From: Planctomyces sp. SH-PL62
GTDB taxonomy: Bacteria; Planctomycetota; Planctomycetia; Isosphaerales; Isosphaeraceae
NCBI RefSeq assembly: GCF_001610895.1
Contig: NZ_CP011273.1
Span: 3,472,001-3,536,000 of the forward strand
Direction: 5' to 3'
DNA length: 64,000 nt
Below, one piece after another: positions 44,671 to 54,773 of the stretch (within the stretch, counting starts at the first letter, position 1; each line of letters begins with the position of its first letter). Position numbers and translations under genes: made by a program. The notes beneath the pieces are model-generated. The model had not been told where the DNA came from, did no database searches, and saw only the letters and a list, made by a program, of their open reading frames with translations.

Positions 44671-45321
44671 TCACGGCTTCTCGACCAGGCCCAGGGCGAT
44701 CCGGGAATCCGTCAGGAGACGGTCGAAGCGACGTTGCAGCTCCTGGTGGGTCATGTTGCGGGAATCGCATTCGACCTGGGCGAGCGTCTCGAACGGGGCG
44801 TCCCGCCCGTCTCGGCGCTCGAGGAGCAAGGTCGTGTGATGGCAACCGTGGTCCCAGCGGAAGCGCACCAGGACGTCGTTTCGGTCGTAGCTCAACAGGC
44901 CCGGCCGTGTCTCGCCGACGCCGACCACGGGGGTCCAGTCGGCGGCCGTCAGGGTCGGCTCAAGCTCGTCCCGGAGCAGGGCGAGCCAGCGATTGAAATC
45001 CTGCAAGGGGTGGGCCTTCCCCTTGTTGAGGCGGGCGTCCCGACGACATCGCCGGCAGAGCCTCGCCCCCGAGTAGAGGGAGCCCTTCGCCGTCTCGTAC
45101 CACCATTGCTGCTGCGCGGCGGTCCAGACCTCGTCCGACCCGCACGAGGCGCAGGTGAAGGGGAGGTCGAGGTAGTAGCCGCGCTCGACGAAATCGGGCG
45201 GGAAGTAGCTGTTGCAGGGCGAGAGGGCGGCGGGGTCGACCGGGACGGCGTCCTTCATGGCCGCCTCGCGCCGACGCCGCTCCCGGTCCTCCGCCTCGCG
45301 ACGCTTGCGGTTGTGGTTCAT
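44671..45321 (-). CDS. Zinc-ribbon (zf-trcl-type) protein
   Basis: A 216-residue soluble protein. The N-terminal 35 residues are a very basic helix (NRKRREAEDRERRRREAA). About residues 55-97 form a zinc ribbon with C-x2-C (FTCASCGSDEVW) and a second C-x2-C (LCRRCRRD), with conserved W and YS residues between. The C-terminal half carries 'LLERRDGRDAPFETLAQVECDSRNM' (described in parts) and 'QELQRRFDRLLTDSRIAL'. Small proteins of this ribbon family are common but uncharacterised. It is followed, same strand, by no close gene. The upstream dehydrogenase gene ends 41 bp before it. Confidence 0.85.
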   Translation of the reverse strand: MNHNRKRREAEDRERRRREAAMKDAVPVDPAALSPCNSYFPPDFVERGYYLDLPFTCASCGSDEVWTAAQQQWWYETAKGSLYSGARLCRRCRRDARLNKGKAHPLQDFNRWLALLRDELEPTLTAADWTPVVGVGETRPGLLSYDRNDVLVRFRWDHGCHHTTLLLERRDGRDAPFETLAQVECDSRNMTHQELQRRFDRLLTDSRIALGLVEKP

Positions 45322-45362
45322 GAGGGGTCCGGAAGGCTCCGAGGCCGTGACCCCCCGCGACC

Positions 45363-46319
45363 TCAGCCGACCACGTTGATCGGCTTGCCGGCGGCGTAGG
45401 CGGCGACGTTCTCGACCGTGGCGGCCATCAGCCGCTCGCGAGCCTCGGCGGTCGCCCAGGCGATGTGCGGCGTGATGATGCAGTTCTTCGCCTTCAGCAG
45501 AGGGTTGTCGGGCGCGATCGGTTCGCGAGTGACGACGTCGACGGCCGCGCCGGCGATCACGCCTTCGTTCAGTGCGTCGGCCAGATCCCGTTCGACGACC
45601 AGGGCGCCCCGGCCGGTGTTGATCAGGAAGGCGGAGGGCTTCGCCCTGGCCAGCCGCTCGCGACTCACCATCCCCTGCGTCGTCGGCGTTAGAGGGCAGT
45701 GCAGGCTGACGACGTCGGCGCGTTCGAAGGCTTCTTCGAGCGTGAGGGCGGGGATCGGGTCGTTCGGGTCGGCCGGCTTGCCGCTGGGGCGGTGCGCGAC
45801 GACGTTCATGCCGAAGGCCTGGGCGATCCCGGCCACGCGGCGGCCGATCTGGCCCAGGCCGACGATCGCGATCGTCTTGCCGGCCAGCTCGATCAGGGGC
45901 GTCTTGCGGATCGAGAAGTCGGGCTGGGCGGCCCATTCGCCGGCGAAGACGGCGTCGGAGTGGAGGCCGACGTGCAGGGTGAGTTCCAGGAGCAGGGCGA
46001 ACGTCACCTGGGCGACCGAGTCGGTGCTGTAGCCCCGGACGTTGGAGACGACGATCCCGCGCTCCCTGGCGGCCTCGACGTCGACGCAGTCGAAGCCGGT
46101 GGCCGTGACGGCGATGAACCGCAGGTCGGGCAGGCCGGCGATGACGTCGCGGCGGATCGCGCACTTGTTGACGATCAGCACCTCGGCCCCGGAGGCGCGC
46201 TCCAGGACCTCATCGGGTTCGGTGACGTCGTGGTAGGCGACTTCGCCGAAGGGGGCCAGCCCGGCCCAGGCTTTGGGGTCGTCATTCAAGGTCCGCCCAT
46301 CGAGCACGACGATTTTCAC
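45363..46319 (-). CDS. D-isomer 2-hydroxyacid dehydrogenase
   Basis: A 318-residue NAD-dependent oxidoreductase of the D-2-hydroxyacid dehydrogenase family. The Rossmann loop is GLGQIG at 154-159, and the catalytic residues are R237 (NTGRG), E266 and H285 (TPHIAW). The substrate pocket does not reveal the exact substrate: glycerate, hydroxypyruvate and phosphoglycerate-like compounds are all possible. The region 'GDGSF...' type ACT domain of SerA is absent, which argues against SerA. It is the upstream member of a minus-strand pair with the zinc-ribbon gene. Confidence 0.92.
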   Translation of the reverse strand: MKIVVLDGRTLNDDPKAWAGLAPFGEVAYHDVTEPDEVLERASGAEVLIVNKCAIRRDVIAGLPDLRFIAVTATGFDCVDVEAARERGIVVSNVRGYSTDSVAQVTFALLLELTLHVGLHSDAVFAGEWAAQPDFSIRKTPLIELAGKTIAIVGLGQIGRRVAGIAQAFGMNVVAHRPSGKPADPNDPIPALTLEEAFERADVVSLHCPLTPTTQGMVSRERLARAKPSAFLINTGRGALVVERDLADALNEGVIAGAAVDVVTREPIAPDNPLLKAKNCIITPHIAWATAEARERLMAATVENVAAYAAGKPINVVG

Positions 46320-46345
46320 GGTGGATTCATCCTTCGAAAAGCGAA

Positions 46346-46370
46346 CGCCCCCGGGGAAGGCCCGGGGGCG
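46346..46370 (-). terminator. Intrinsic terminator of the second S41 protease gene
   Basis: CGCCCCCGGG (46346-46355) and CCCGGGGGCG (46361-46370) form a perfect 10-bp stem with a 5-nt loop. It lies 18 bp downstream (minus strand) of the S41 stop and is followed by TTCGCTTTT, a classical terminator. Confidence 0.75.
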
Positions 46371-46387
46371 GCGGGTAGGCGGTCGGT

Positions 46388-48091
46388 TCAGCGTGCCGCG
46401 GCCTGGGTCTGGGACTCGCCCCTGGAGGCGCGGAGGGCGGCGGCGAGGACCATGTCATAGCGGGGGTCGCCGATGGTCGATTCGTCGGCCGGATCCTTCT
46501 CGGGATCGGCGTCCGGGGCGACGGGCTTGGCGGCGACGCGGGTCTGGACGGGCATGTCGGGCGAGACGCCCCGCTCGCTGTACGCCCGGTCGTGCGGCGA
46601 ATAGAACTTGGCGGTGGTCAGCTTGAGCCCGGCCGGGGCCGATCGGAGCGAGAAGATGCTCTGGACCGAGCCCTTGCCGTACGTCCGGTCTCCCACGATG
46701 ACCGCCCGCTTGTGGTCCTGGAGCGCCCCGGCGAGGATCTCGCTGGCGCTGGCGCTGTCGCGGTCGACGAGGACGTACATGGGCATCCTCCAGCGGGGGC
46801 GGCCCCCGGCCTGGAAGACCTGGCTCTGGCCCGAGGCGCGGCCGCGAGTCGAGACGATGACCCCCTCGTCGAGGAACCGGTCGGCGATGTCCACGGCCAC
46901 GTTCAGGAGGCCTCCGGGATTGCCCCGGAGGTCGAGCACCAGCGTCCGCATGCCGAGGTCGACGAGGCCCGAGATCGCCTGGTCCATCTCCTCGGTCGAG
47001 CTTTTCTGGAAGCCGGCGAGCTGGATGTAGCCGATCCCGCGAGACTCGTCGACGATCTTGGAGCGGGTGACGCTCTCGACGTCGACGTGGCGGCGGACCA
47101 GGCGGACCGTCCGGATGGTGGCGTCGCGCTTGATGATCTCCAGTTCGACGCTGGTCCCCTCGGTCCCTTGCAGGCGATTGGCGGCGTCGTCGAGGGCCAG
47201 GCCCTTGACGGGCTGGCCGGCGATCTTGGTGATCTGGTCGCCCGCGCCCAGGCCGGCTTCCCAGGCCGGGCCGCCCCGGATCACGCCGACGAGTTTGAGC
47301 CCTTCCGGGGTCCCTTTCAGCTCGACGCCCAGGCCGACGAAGTTGCCGTCGATCATGGCGTAGAGGTCTTCGAGCTTGTCGGGGGTCAGGTAGCTCGTGA
47401 AGTCGTCGAGGGCGTCGCAGGCGCCGTAGGTGAACTCCAGGAGGACCGGCGTGGCTTCCATCCCCAGGCCGTGACGGGCCAGGTCGGCGGCCGACAGGGC
47501 CAGGGCGAGCGCCCCGTCGCGATCGGCGACGTCCAGCCGGCCCCGCATCGTCTTGAACTGCTCGCGGAGCCAGGCGATCCGCTCCGGCTCGGTGGCGGTG
47601 GCGTTCAGCTTGAGGAAGGTCGGGTCGCGGAGGGCGACTTCAAGGTTGTCGAGGCCGTGGCGGAGCAGGGGCTCCAGGGGGACGTCGTCGACGTAGAAGT
47701 TCTGGATGCGTTCCAGGACCTCGGTGTAAAGCTCGGACGCCTGGTGGCGGGGGAGCTTGAGCAGCACCGTCCGGAAGCTGGCGTCATGGTAGCGCTTGCC
47801 CAGCTTGAAGTGAAGCTCGCAGAGGCGTAGGCGGCGCCGGAAGTCGGTGCGGCTGGGCCACTGCTCGAGGGCGCCCCGGTAAGTCTCGATCGCCGACGAC
47901 CAGTTCCGGCGACGCTCCTGGTCCAGGCCGCGCTCGAGCGCGGCGTCGGGGGCCTCGCCGTTCGAACGCTCGATCGACGCGTTCGATGCGGCCGGGCCCT
48001 CGAGCGGCGCGGCCGGGCTCGACGAGCCGGGCGTCCAGAATAGCAGCGCCGCGAGCAACCAGGCCAAGCGAGGGGTTCCGATCCGGCGCAT
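46388..48091 (-). CDS. S41 protease, CtpA-like, with N-terminal helical extension
   Basis: A 567-residue secreted protease. The signal peptide is at about 1-28 (ending in SSSPAAP). A helical TPR-like region follows, then a PDZ domain at about 230-320 ('GLGVELKGTPEGLKLVGVIR' opening; 'GLGAGDQITKIAGQPV'), then the S41 core with 'LDLRGNPGGLLNVAVDIADR', SASASE and 'YGKGSVQS'. It resembles the short CtpA/CtpB group more than Prc. A strong hairpin with a T-tract lies directly after its stop. Two different S41 enzymes lie in the same 6 kb, which suggests control of envelope protein turnover, but no shared operon is seen. Confidence 0.93.
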   Translation of the reverse strand: MRRIGTPRLAWLLAALLFWTPGSSSPAAPLEGPAASNASIERSNGEAPDAALERGLDQERRRNWSSAIETYRGALEQWPSRTDFRRRLRLCELHFKLGKRYHDASFRTVLLKLPRHQASELYTEVLERIQNFYVDDVPLEPLLRHGLDNLEVALRDPTFLKLNATATEPERIAWLREQFKTMRGRLDVADRDGALALALSAADLARHGLGMEATPVLLEFTYGACDALDDFTSYLTPDKLEDLYAMIDGNFVGLGVELKGTPEGLKLVGVIRGGPAWEAGLGAGDQITKIAGQPVKGLALDDAANRLQGTEGTSVELEIIKRDATIRTVRLVRRHVDVESVTRSKIVDESRGIGYIQLAGFQKSSTEEMDQAISGLVDLGMRTLVLDLRGNPGGLLNVAVDIADRFLDEGVIVSTRGRASGQSQVFQAGGRPRWRMPMYVLVDRDSASASEILAGALQDHKRAVIVGDRTYGKGSVQSIFSLRSAPAGLKLTTAKFYSPHDRAYSERGVSPDMPVQTRVAAKPVAPDADPEKDPADESTIGDPRYDMVLAAALRASRGESQTQAAAR

Positions 48092-48481
48092 GGTCGACCG
48101 TCCTCCCGGAAGGAGGCGGTGCTGGGAAGGAGGCCAACCCGCATCAGGCGCCGCTAGGGTGGTCGTCGATCGAGGATTACGACGGTCGAGGGCTTTCGAG
48201 TCCGGCTCCGACGGTCATCCTGAGGATTCAACCCACTGGCCTGCTGAGATTTGCGTTCGCAAGCACCGCATCCGTCTGTTGCAAATCGATAGATGTCGTT
48301 CAATCAGGCGGTCACGACGTACGCCGAGCCCGCCCGCCCGGGCCGGCTCGAGATCGGTCGATCGACGGGGGCCGAATTCCACCGGGTCCCCCGCTCGATT
48401 CGAATTATAACACACGAGAAAACCCCCCACGGACGGGAATCCAGGGTGAATCGGGGAGGCCTCGCAGGACGAGGTGCGGAA
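48092..48481. other. Intergenic region, nothing recognisable
   Basis: No gene, repeat family or strong promoter was found in these 390 bp. They separate the S41 gene from the end of the cytochrome/FG-GAP cluster. Confidence 0.5.
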
Positions 48482-50286
<1,805 letters not shown>

Positions 50287-50290
<4 letters not shown>

Positions 50291-53200
50291 AGTCCACTCT
50301 CCTCGGAGCGTGCGGGGCCTTCCGGCGCGGTCGTCGCGGCGGTCGGGTTCGGAGTCGGATTCGGGGGCGGGTCGATCCCCGGCGCGCCGGGGCGGTTCAG
50401 AGGGTGGATGACGATGGGCTGGGCGTTCATGTTGGCGGCCGGGTCGTTCCGGCGGGCGATGGCGAAGGCCCGGCCCTCGGCCGTCTCGTCGGGCTTGAGC
50501 CGCTCGTGGAGCGCCTTGTGGCCGACCTCCAGGATCCGGCCGATCGCCGACCGGACCTCGGGGTCCGCGGCCTGTTCCCACGCGAGGGCGAGGCCGTCGG
50601 TGACCTCGTACAGCGGCTCCAGACGGGACTGGTCCCTGGGTCGCGGGCCCTTCATGTAGCGGGAGACGTCGGCGGCCAGCTTGAGCGCCCGCTCCTTGCG
50701 GGCCGCGACGGGGGCGCCCGCGTCGGCGACGCCGGGGACCTGCGCCGCCAGGCTCTCGGGGTCGATCGGCTCGCCCGGGGCGTCGGGCTCGTCCGGCTTC
50801 GGGCCCCAGGCCGGGTCGCCCAGGGCCAGCCCCAGGCCGTAATGCGAGGCGACGTCCTCGGGATCGATCCTCACCGTACGGTGGTAGTTCCGGATCGCCT
50901 TCGTGAGCCACGCCTTGCGCTCCTCGCTCTCGATCGGCTCGATCCGGGCGCGGCTGTAGCAGGCCTGGGCCAGCTCGTTGATCACGACGTAGTCGAGGCT
51001 GAAGTCGAACTTCCGCTCGGGGATGCGGGTGTTCAGGACCGACTCGAAGTTGGCGACCGCCTCGTCGAGCAGGCCGTTGCGGGCGTTGATCTGGCCGGTG
51101 AGCCAGTTGATCGTCCAGGGGGCGGCGGGCTCCTCGTGCGCGGCGGCCTTCTCCAGGGCCGCCAGCGCCTCGGGGATGCGACCCTCCTTCTGGTAGACCC
51201 GCGCCAGGTTCACCCAGCCGTCGGCCTTGCCCAGCTCGGCGACCTTGAGGAAGACCGGCTCGGCCTGCTTCAGCTCGCCTTTCTGGCCCCCCTTGTCGCC
51301 CCCTTCGAGCAGCAGGCCGATCCCGTAGTCGTTCCAGCGCTGCCAGGTCTCCTTGATGGGGGAGGGCTCGTTCTCGACCGAAGGGCCCCCTTCCACCGGC
51401 AGCTTCACGGAGTCCCTGGCCATGAGGGCGATCGGGATCTCGGGCCCTTCGCCCTTGCCGAACAGGAAGTTCATGTAGGTCCGGTCGAACTTGCGGTAGT
51501 TCACCCGGGCCTCCAGGGTGATCGGACCGGAGGTCCCCGTCGGCAGGTCGAGGCCGAAGTGGACGACCTGGCCGGCTCCGGGGGGGATCTGCTTGTTGTA
51601 GAGCGGGACGAAGATGTCCTGCGGGTTGCGGCGGTCGATCCGGTTGCCGTGGCGGTCCAGCATGTAGACGTTGATGAAGTGCGAGTACGGGTCGACCGCG
51701 CCGTCCTCGCCGATCCCGCCCGAGCGGCCGACGATCCGGTCGCCGTCGCGGGCGATCAGCTCGACCCAGATCTCGTTGGAGTCGGCGGTCCCCTGCGTCA
51801 GCGGGTGGCCCAGGCCCAGCGTCCGCACGACGGCCTGCACGAGATACTTGCCGCCGGGCTTGAGCGTCGGGACTTCGGGGCGGAGCGGGCCCAGGAAGGG
51901 GCCGTCGATCTCGCCCCCTTCGCGGAGGGCGAACAGGTCGATGCGGACCTTCTTGTCGGCCAGGTACTTCTCCTGCGCCGTCGCCGTCTTCGAGTCCCCC
52001 TGGAAATGGGCGAGCGCGGTGTTGGCGCCGAGGAACGTGTGATCGTGGATCTGGCGCCCCCCCTTGCTCGCGAAGTCCTGGGTGCCGAAGTCGTTGGAGT
52101 CTTTCAGCTCCATGTGGCAATCCGCGCAGTTGGACTTGGCGACTGGCGGGTAGTAGAAGCTCCGGGCCCCGTGGCCCGAGACGCCCGACAGCAGGTGCGT
52201 CGTGTAGTGGTCCTGGCCCCTGGTGAAGTCCTTGTACTCGTTGAGGGCGAACGGCAGGCCGACCTTGTGGCACGTCGAGCAGAACTCGTTCGAGCGGATG
52301 ACCGGCTTGAGGAACGTCTTCTTGTGCATCTCGGGCTTGGCCTTCACCAGCGTGTGGTTGATCCACCTGAGGATCGGGTCCTCGCTGAAAGCGAAGGGGT
52401 AGTGTTCGGGTTCCTCGATGGTATAGGCGGCGTTCCCTCGGGTGTTGTTGACGGTGGTGATGGCGTGGCAGGTGGTGCAGGTGATCCCCGCGTGCGCGGT
52501 GGGGTCGTTCACGTCGTCGTAGTTCGGGTCGTCGAACTGGCCGGAGAAGAAGGGGACGGGGTCGTGGCAGCCGGCGCACCAGCGGGCCGCCTGGGTGGTG
52601 CCGTCGCGTTCCACGGAGACCTGCCGCGTCTCGCGGACGCTGGCCAGATAAGCCTTGTTGTTGAACGAGCTGAGGCGGTGCGCCGAGTGGAACCAGCCGT
52701 CGTAGGCGTCTTTATGGCAGTTCAGGCAGTACTGGTCCATCATCAGCGTCTCGGCCGGGATGAACTTGCCGTTGGCCGTGACGGCCTCGGAGGGATAGAA
52801 GTACTGCTTGGCCGACTTCGGCCCCCGCGCGCCGAAGGTCCGTGGGTCCTGGAAGTGGAGCACCCCCATGACCACCGCGAACCCCACCACCGGCATCGCG
52901 AACCGACGCGCCCAGACCCAGCGGATCCGAGGCCCGGCCAGGCGATGCTTGACGTAGAGCGCGACCGCCAGCAACGGGGCGACGACGTGCGCCCAGTAGC
53001 CCGCGTCGCGGATCCGGACGTCGCGGACCTCGAAGCCGCCGATCCGCACGAGCATGATCCCCGAGACCAGGACCACGATCCCGACCGCCAGCAGCGCCAG
53101 CCCGTAGTTCACCGCCGACTTGTTCGGCCGCTTCCACGAGGTGACGAGGTGCGCGAGCCCGAACGCCACGAACGGGACGACGAGCAAAAGCCCCAGGAGG

Positions 53201-53415
53201 ACGTGCAGGAGGGCCATCAGGAAGTAGAAATAGGTCTGCTGCACGCTGGCGGTGTACCACGTCAGCGCGGTGACGCTCGATAGATAGAAGCCGTTGGCCG
53301 CCAGGACGGCGAAGGCGATCAGGATGGCCCAGAGCAGCGGCCGGAGTTTCGGGCCGATGGCGGGCTTGTACACCCTCCCGGCGCGGTCGCGGGGGGTGGC
53401 GGTGGGCGTCGACAT
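50287..53415 (-). CDS. Multihaem (five CxxCH) membrane cytochrome with TPR domain
   Basis: A 1042-residue protein with three parts. Residues about 20-190 hold five TM helices with histidines at H71, H89, H143, H157 and H187, resembling a haem-binding cytochrome b module. Residues 225-435 hold five c-type haem motifs: CLNCH (230-234), CAGCH (280-284), CTTCH (313-317), CSTCH (379-383) and CADCH (430-434). They resemble cytochrome c554-like domains. Residues about 730-960 are TPR-like, with 'ADGWVNLARVYQKEGRIPEAL' in the middle, and the tail is Pro-rich. It is probably an electron-transfer protein that links the quinone pool to an external partner. Its stop overlaps the start of the FG-GAP lipoprotein gene. 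The natural electron donor and acceptor are unknown. Confidence 0.88.
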
Positions 53416-53512
53416 GAATGGGCTCCGGTCCCCCGCCGCGCGTCCGGCGAGGCGAACTCGTCGAGGATCTGGAAGAAGGAAGAATGATGCGGGATGGAGG
53501 GCCGATCCGGGA

Positions 53513-54127
53513 TCAGTAACGGGAAGTCGCCGGCGTCCGATCCGGCGGCAGCGCGAGCGCCGCGAGGGTCGAATCGACCTCGGGCGCGACGGCGTCGCGG
53601 GCCGACTCGGGCATCCGCCAGACGAGGAACAGGGCCCCCTCCGAGCGTGCGAATCCGACGGTGATCTCGCGGGTGGGGGTCAGGGTCGCCCCCGGAGGGG
53701 CGACGGCCGCGTTCAGGCCGCTGGGGGCGATCTCGGACCCCGTCCCCGGCGCGACGATCTCGACCCGGGCCGCGGGGACGCCGGCGATCGTCTCGACGCG
53801 ACGTTCCACGACCTGGAAGCCCGGGAGATGGGTCATCCGGTTGACCATCGATTCGACGATCTGTTCGGCCGTCCCCTCGGGGATCGGCGGCTTTCGGTAG
53901 ACGGTGAGCGACGAGCCCGAGGGCCCCGACCAGGCCGCCAGCCGGACCCCGGGGGCGAGCCAGGTCGAGCGGTCGACCGGCTTCCAGGCCCCGGAGAGCG
54001 CGAGCGGGGGGGCGGCCGTCGGGGCCGTCGACGAGAGGTCGCACCCCGACCCGAAGAGGATCAGGACCGACGCGACGATGCCGATGCCGACGTCGCGACG
54101 CGCGAGGACGAGCGATGCGTGAGCCAC
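53513..54127 (-). CDS. Lipoprotein of unknown function, cytochrome cluster
   Basis: A 204-residue protein. The N-terminus has a hydrophobic signal that ends in 'LILFGSGC' (C29), compatible with a lipidation site. The mature part is rich in beta strands ('GSSLTVYRKPPIPEGTAEQI', 'FQVVERRVETIAGVPAARVEI') and resembles small planctomycete lipoproteins with no named domain. It is 3 bp from the preceding gene's stop and 97 bp from the multihaem cytochrome gene downstream, all on one strand, so the four genes form a probable operon. Role unknown. Confidence 0.7.
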   Translation of the reverse strand: MAHASLVLARRDVGIGIVASVLILFGSGCDLSSTAPTAAPPLALSGAWKPVDRSTWLAPGVRLAAWSGPSGSSLTVYRKPPIPEGTAEQIVESMVNRMTHLPGFQVVERRVETIAGVPAARVEIVAPGTGSEIAPSGLNAAVAPPGATLTPTREITVGFARSEGALFLVWRMPESARDAVAPEVDSTLAALALPPDRTPATSRY

Positions 54128-54130
54128 GCC

Positions 54131-54565
54131 TTAACCCTTTCCCATGCCTGGAAAGTCGCGTTGTTCCGATGAGGAGACGGACGTCAGGAGGGACGGGGGG
54201 ACGGTCGGGGGCGTGGCGATGAAGGTGGGGGCGATGGGCTCCTCGGCGGGGCGGAGCGGCGAGCCGACGGCCGGGGGGGTCGCGATCGCGAGCGACGCAG
54301 TCGAGGCGGACGGGGCCGGGGGGACGTCTCGGCCCGAGTGAGAGGGGGTCTCCACCTCGCACGGGAGCGGACGGAAGGCGGCGGGGGCGGCCGGAAACTC
54401 GACCAGGATCGCCGGGCCGGTCGTCGCCCAGGCGTCCCACGACGTCGATCGCGCGAGGATCGGGCGATCCGGGACGTGGCAGCCGCCGGCCCGGGAGTCG
54501 CGCGCGGAGACGGCGAGGATCAGGGCCGCCACCGCGATCGCCAGGCGGGGCCGGGATCGTCCCAT
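54131..54565 (-). CDS. Small secreted protein of unknown function, first gene of the cytochrome cluster
   Basis: A 144-residue protein. Its N-terminal signal (RPRLAIAVAALILAVSARDSRAGG, in outline) predicts export, after which the sequence is rich in Pro, Ala, Ser and Thr without a recognised domain. Alternative GTG start at 54607 adds 14 residues; the ATG at 54565 is preferred because it places the signal peptide at the start. Ribosome binding site is weak in both cases. It is transcribed from a very good promoter (54641-54670) and ends 3 bp before the lipoprotein gene start. Confidence 0.55.
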   Translation of the reverse strand: MGRSRPRLAIAVAALILAVSARDSRAGGCHVPDRPILARSTSWDAWATTGPAILVEFPAAPAAFRPLPCEVETPSHSGRDVPPAPSASTASLAIATPPAVGSPLRPAEEPIAPTFIATPPTVPPSLLTSVSSSEQRDFPGMGKG

Positions 54566-54640
54566 CTTCGGGCGACCGGAGTCATCCAAGGTCCAAGGGC
54601 TCCGCACGATTGAACAGGCGAGGCTGAGAGGGATCGTCGC

Positions 54641-54670
54641 ACTTTACGAGACCGGTCGGAATCCTGTCAA
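54641..54670 (-). promoter_or_regulatory. Promoter of the multihaem cytochrome cluster
   Basis: On the minus strand, -35 TTGACA (perfect consensus, 54665-54670) and -10 TAAAGT (54641-54646) are separated by 18 bp. It is divergent from the ABC permease promoter 20 bp away, so the two units may be co-regulated. Confidence 0.7.
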
Positions 54671-54690
54671 TCGGCTCGTCGCGCGACCCC

Positions 54691-54720
54691 TTGGTCGGCC
54701 GCGCCCGGGTTTGCTACACT
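54691..54720 (+). promoter_or_regulatory. Promoter of the ABC-2 permease gene
   Basis: -35 TTGGTC (54691-54696) and -10 TACACT (54715-54720) are 18 bp apart, with TGC before the -10 box (extended -10). Transcription would start near 54727, so the TTG at 54711 cannot be the start codon and the GTG at 54774 is preferred. Confidence 0.6.
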
Positions 54721-54773
54721 TTCAGATCAGGGGACGCTTCCGGGGGCCCTCCTCTTCCTTCATCCATCAGCCC

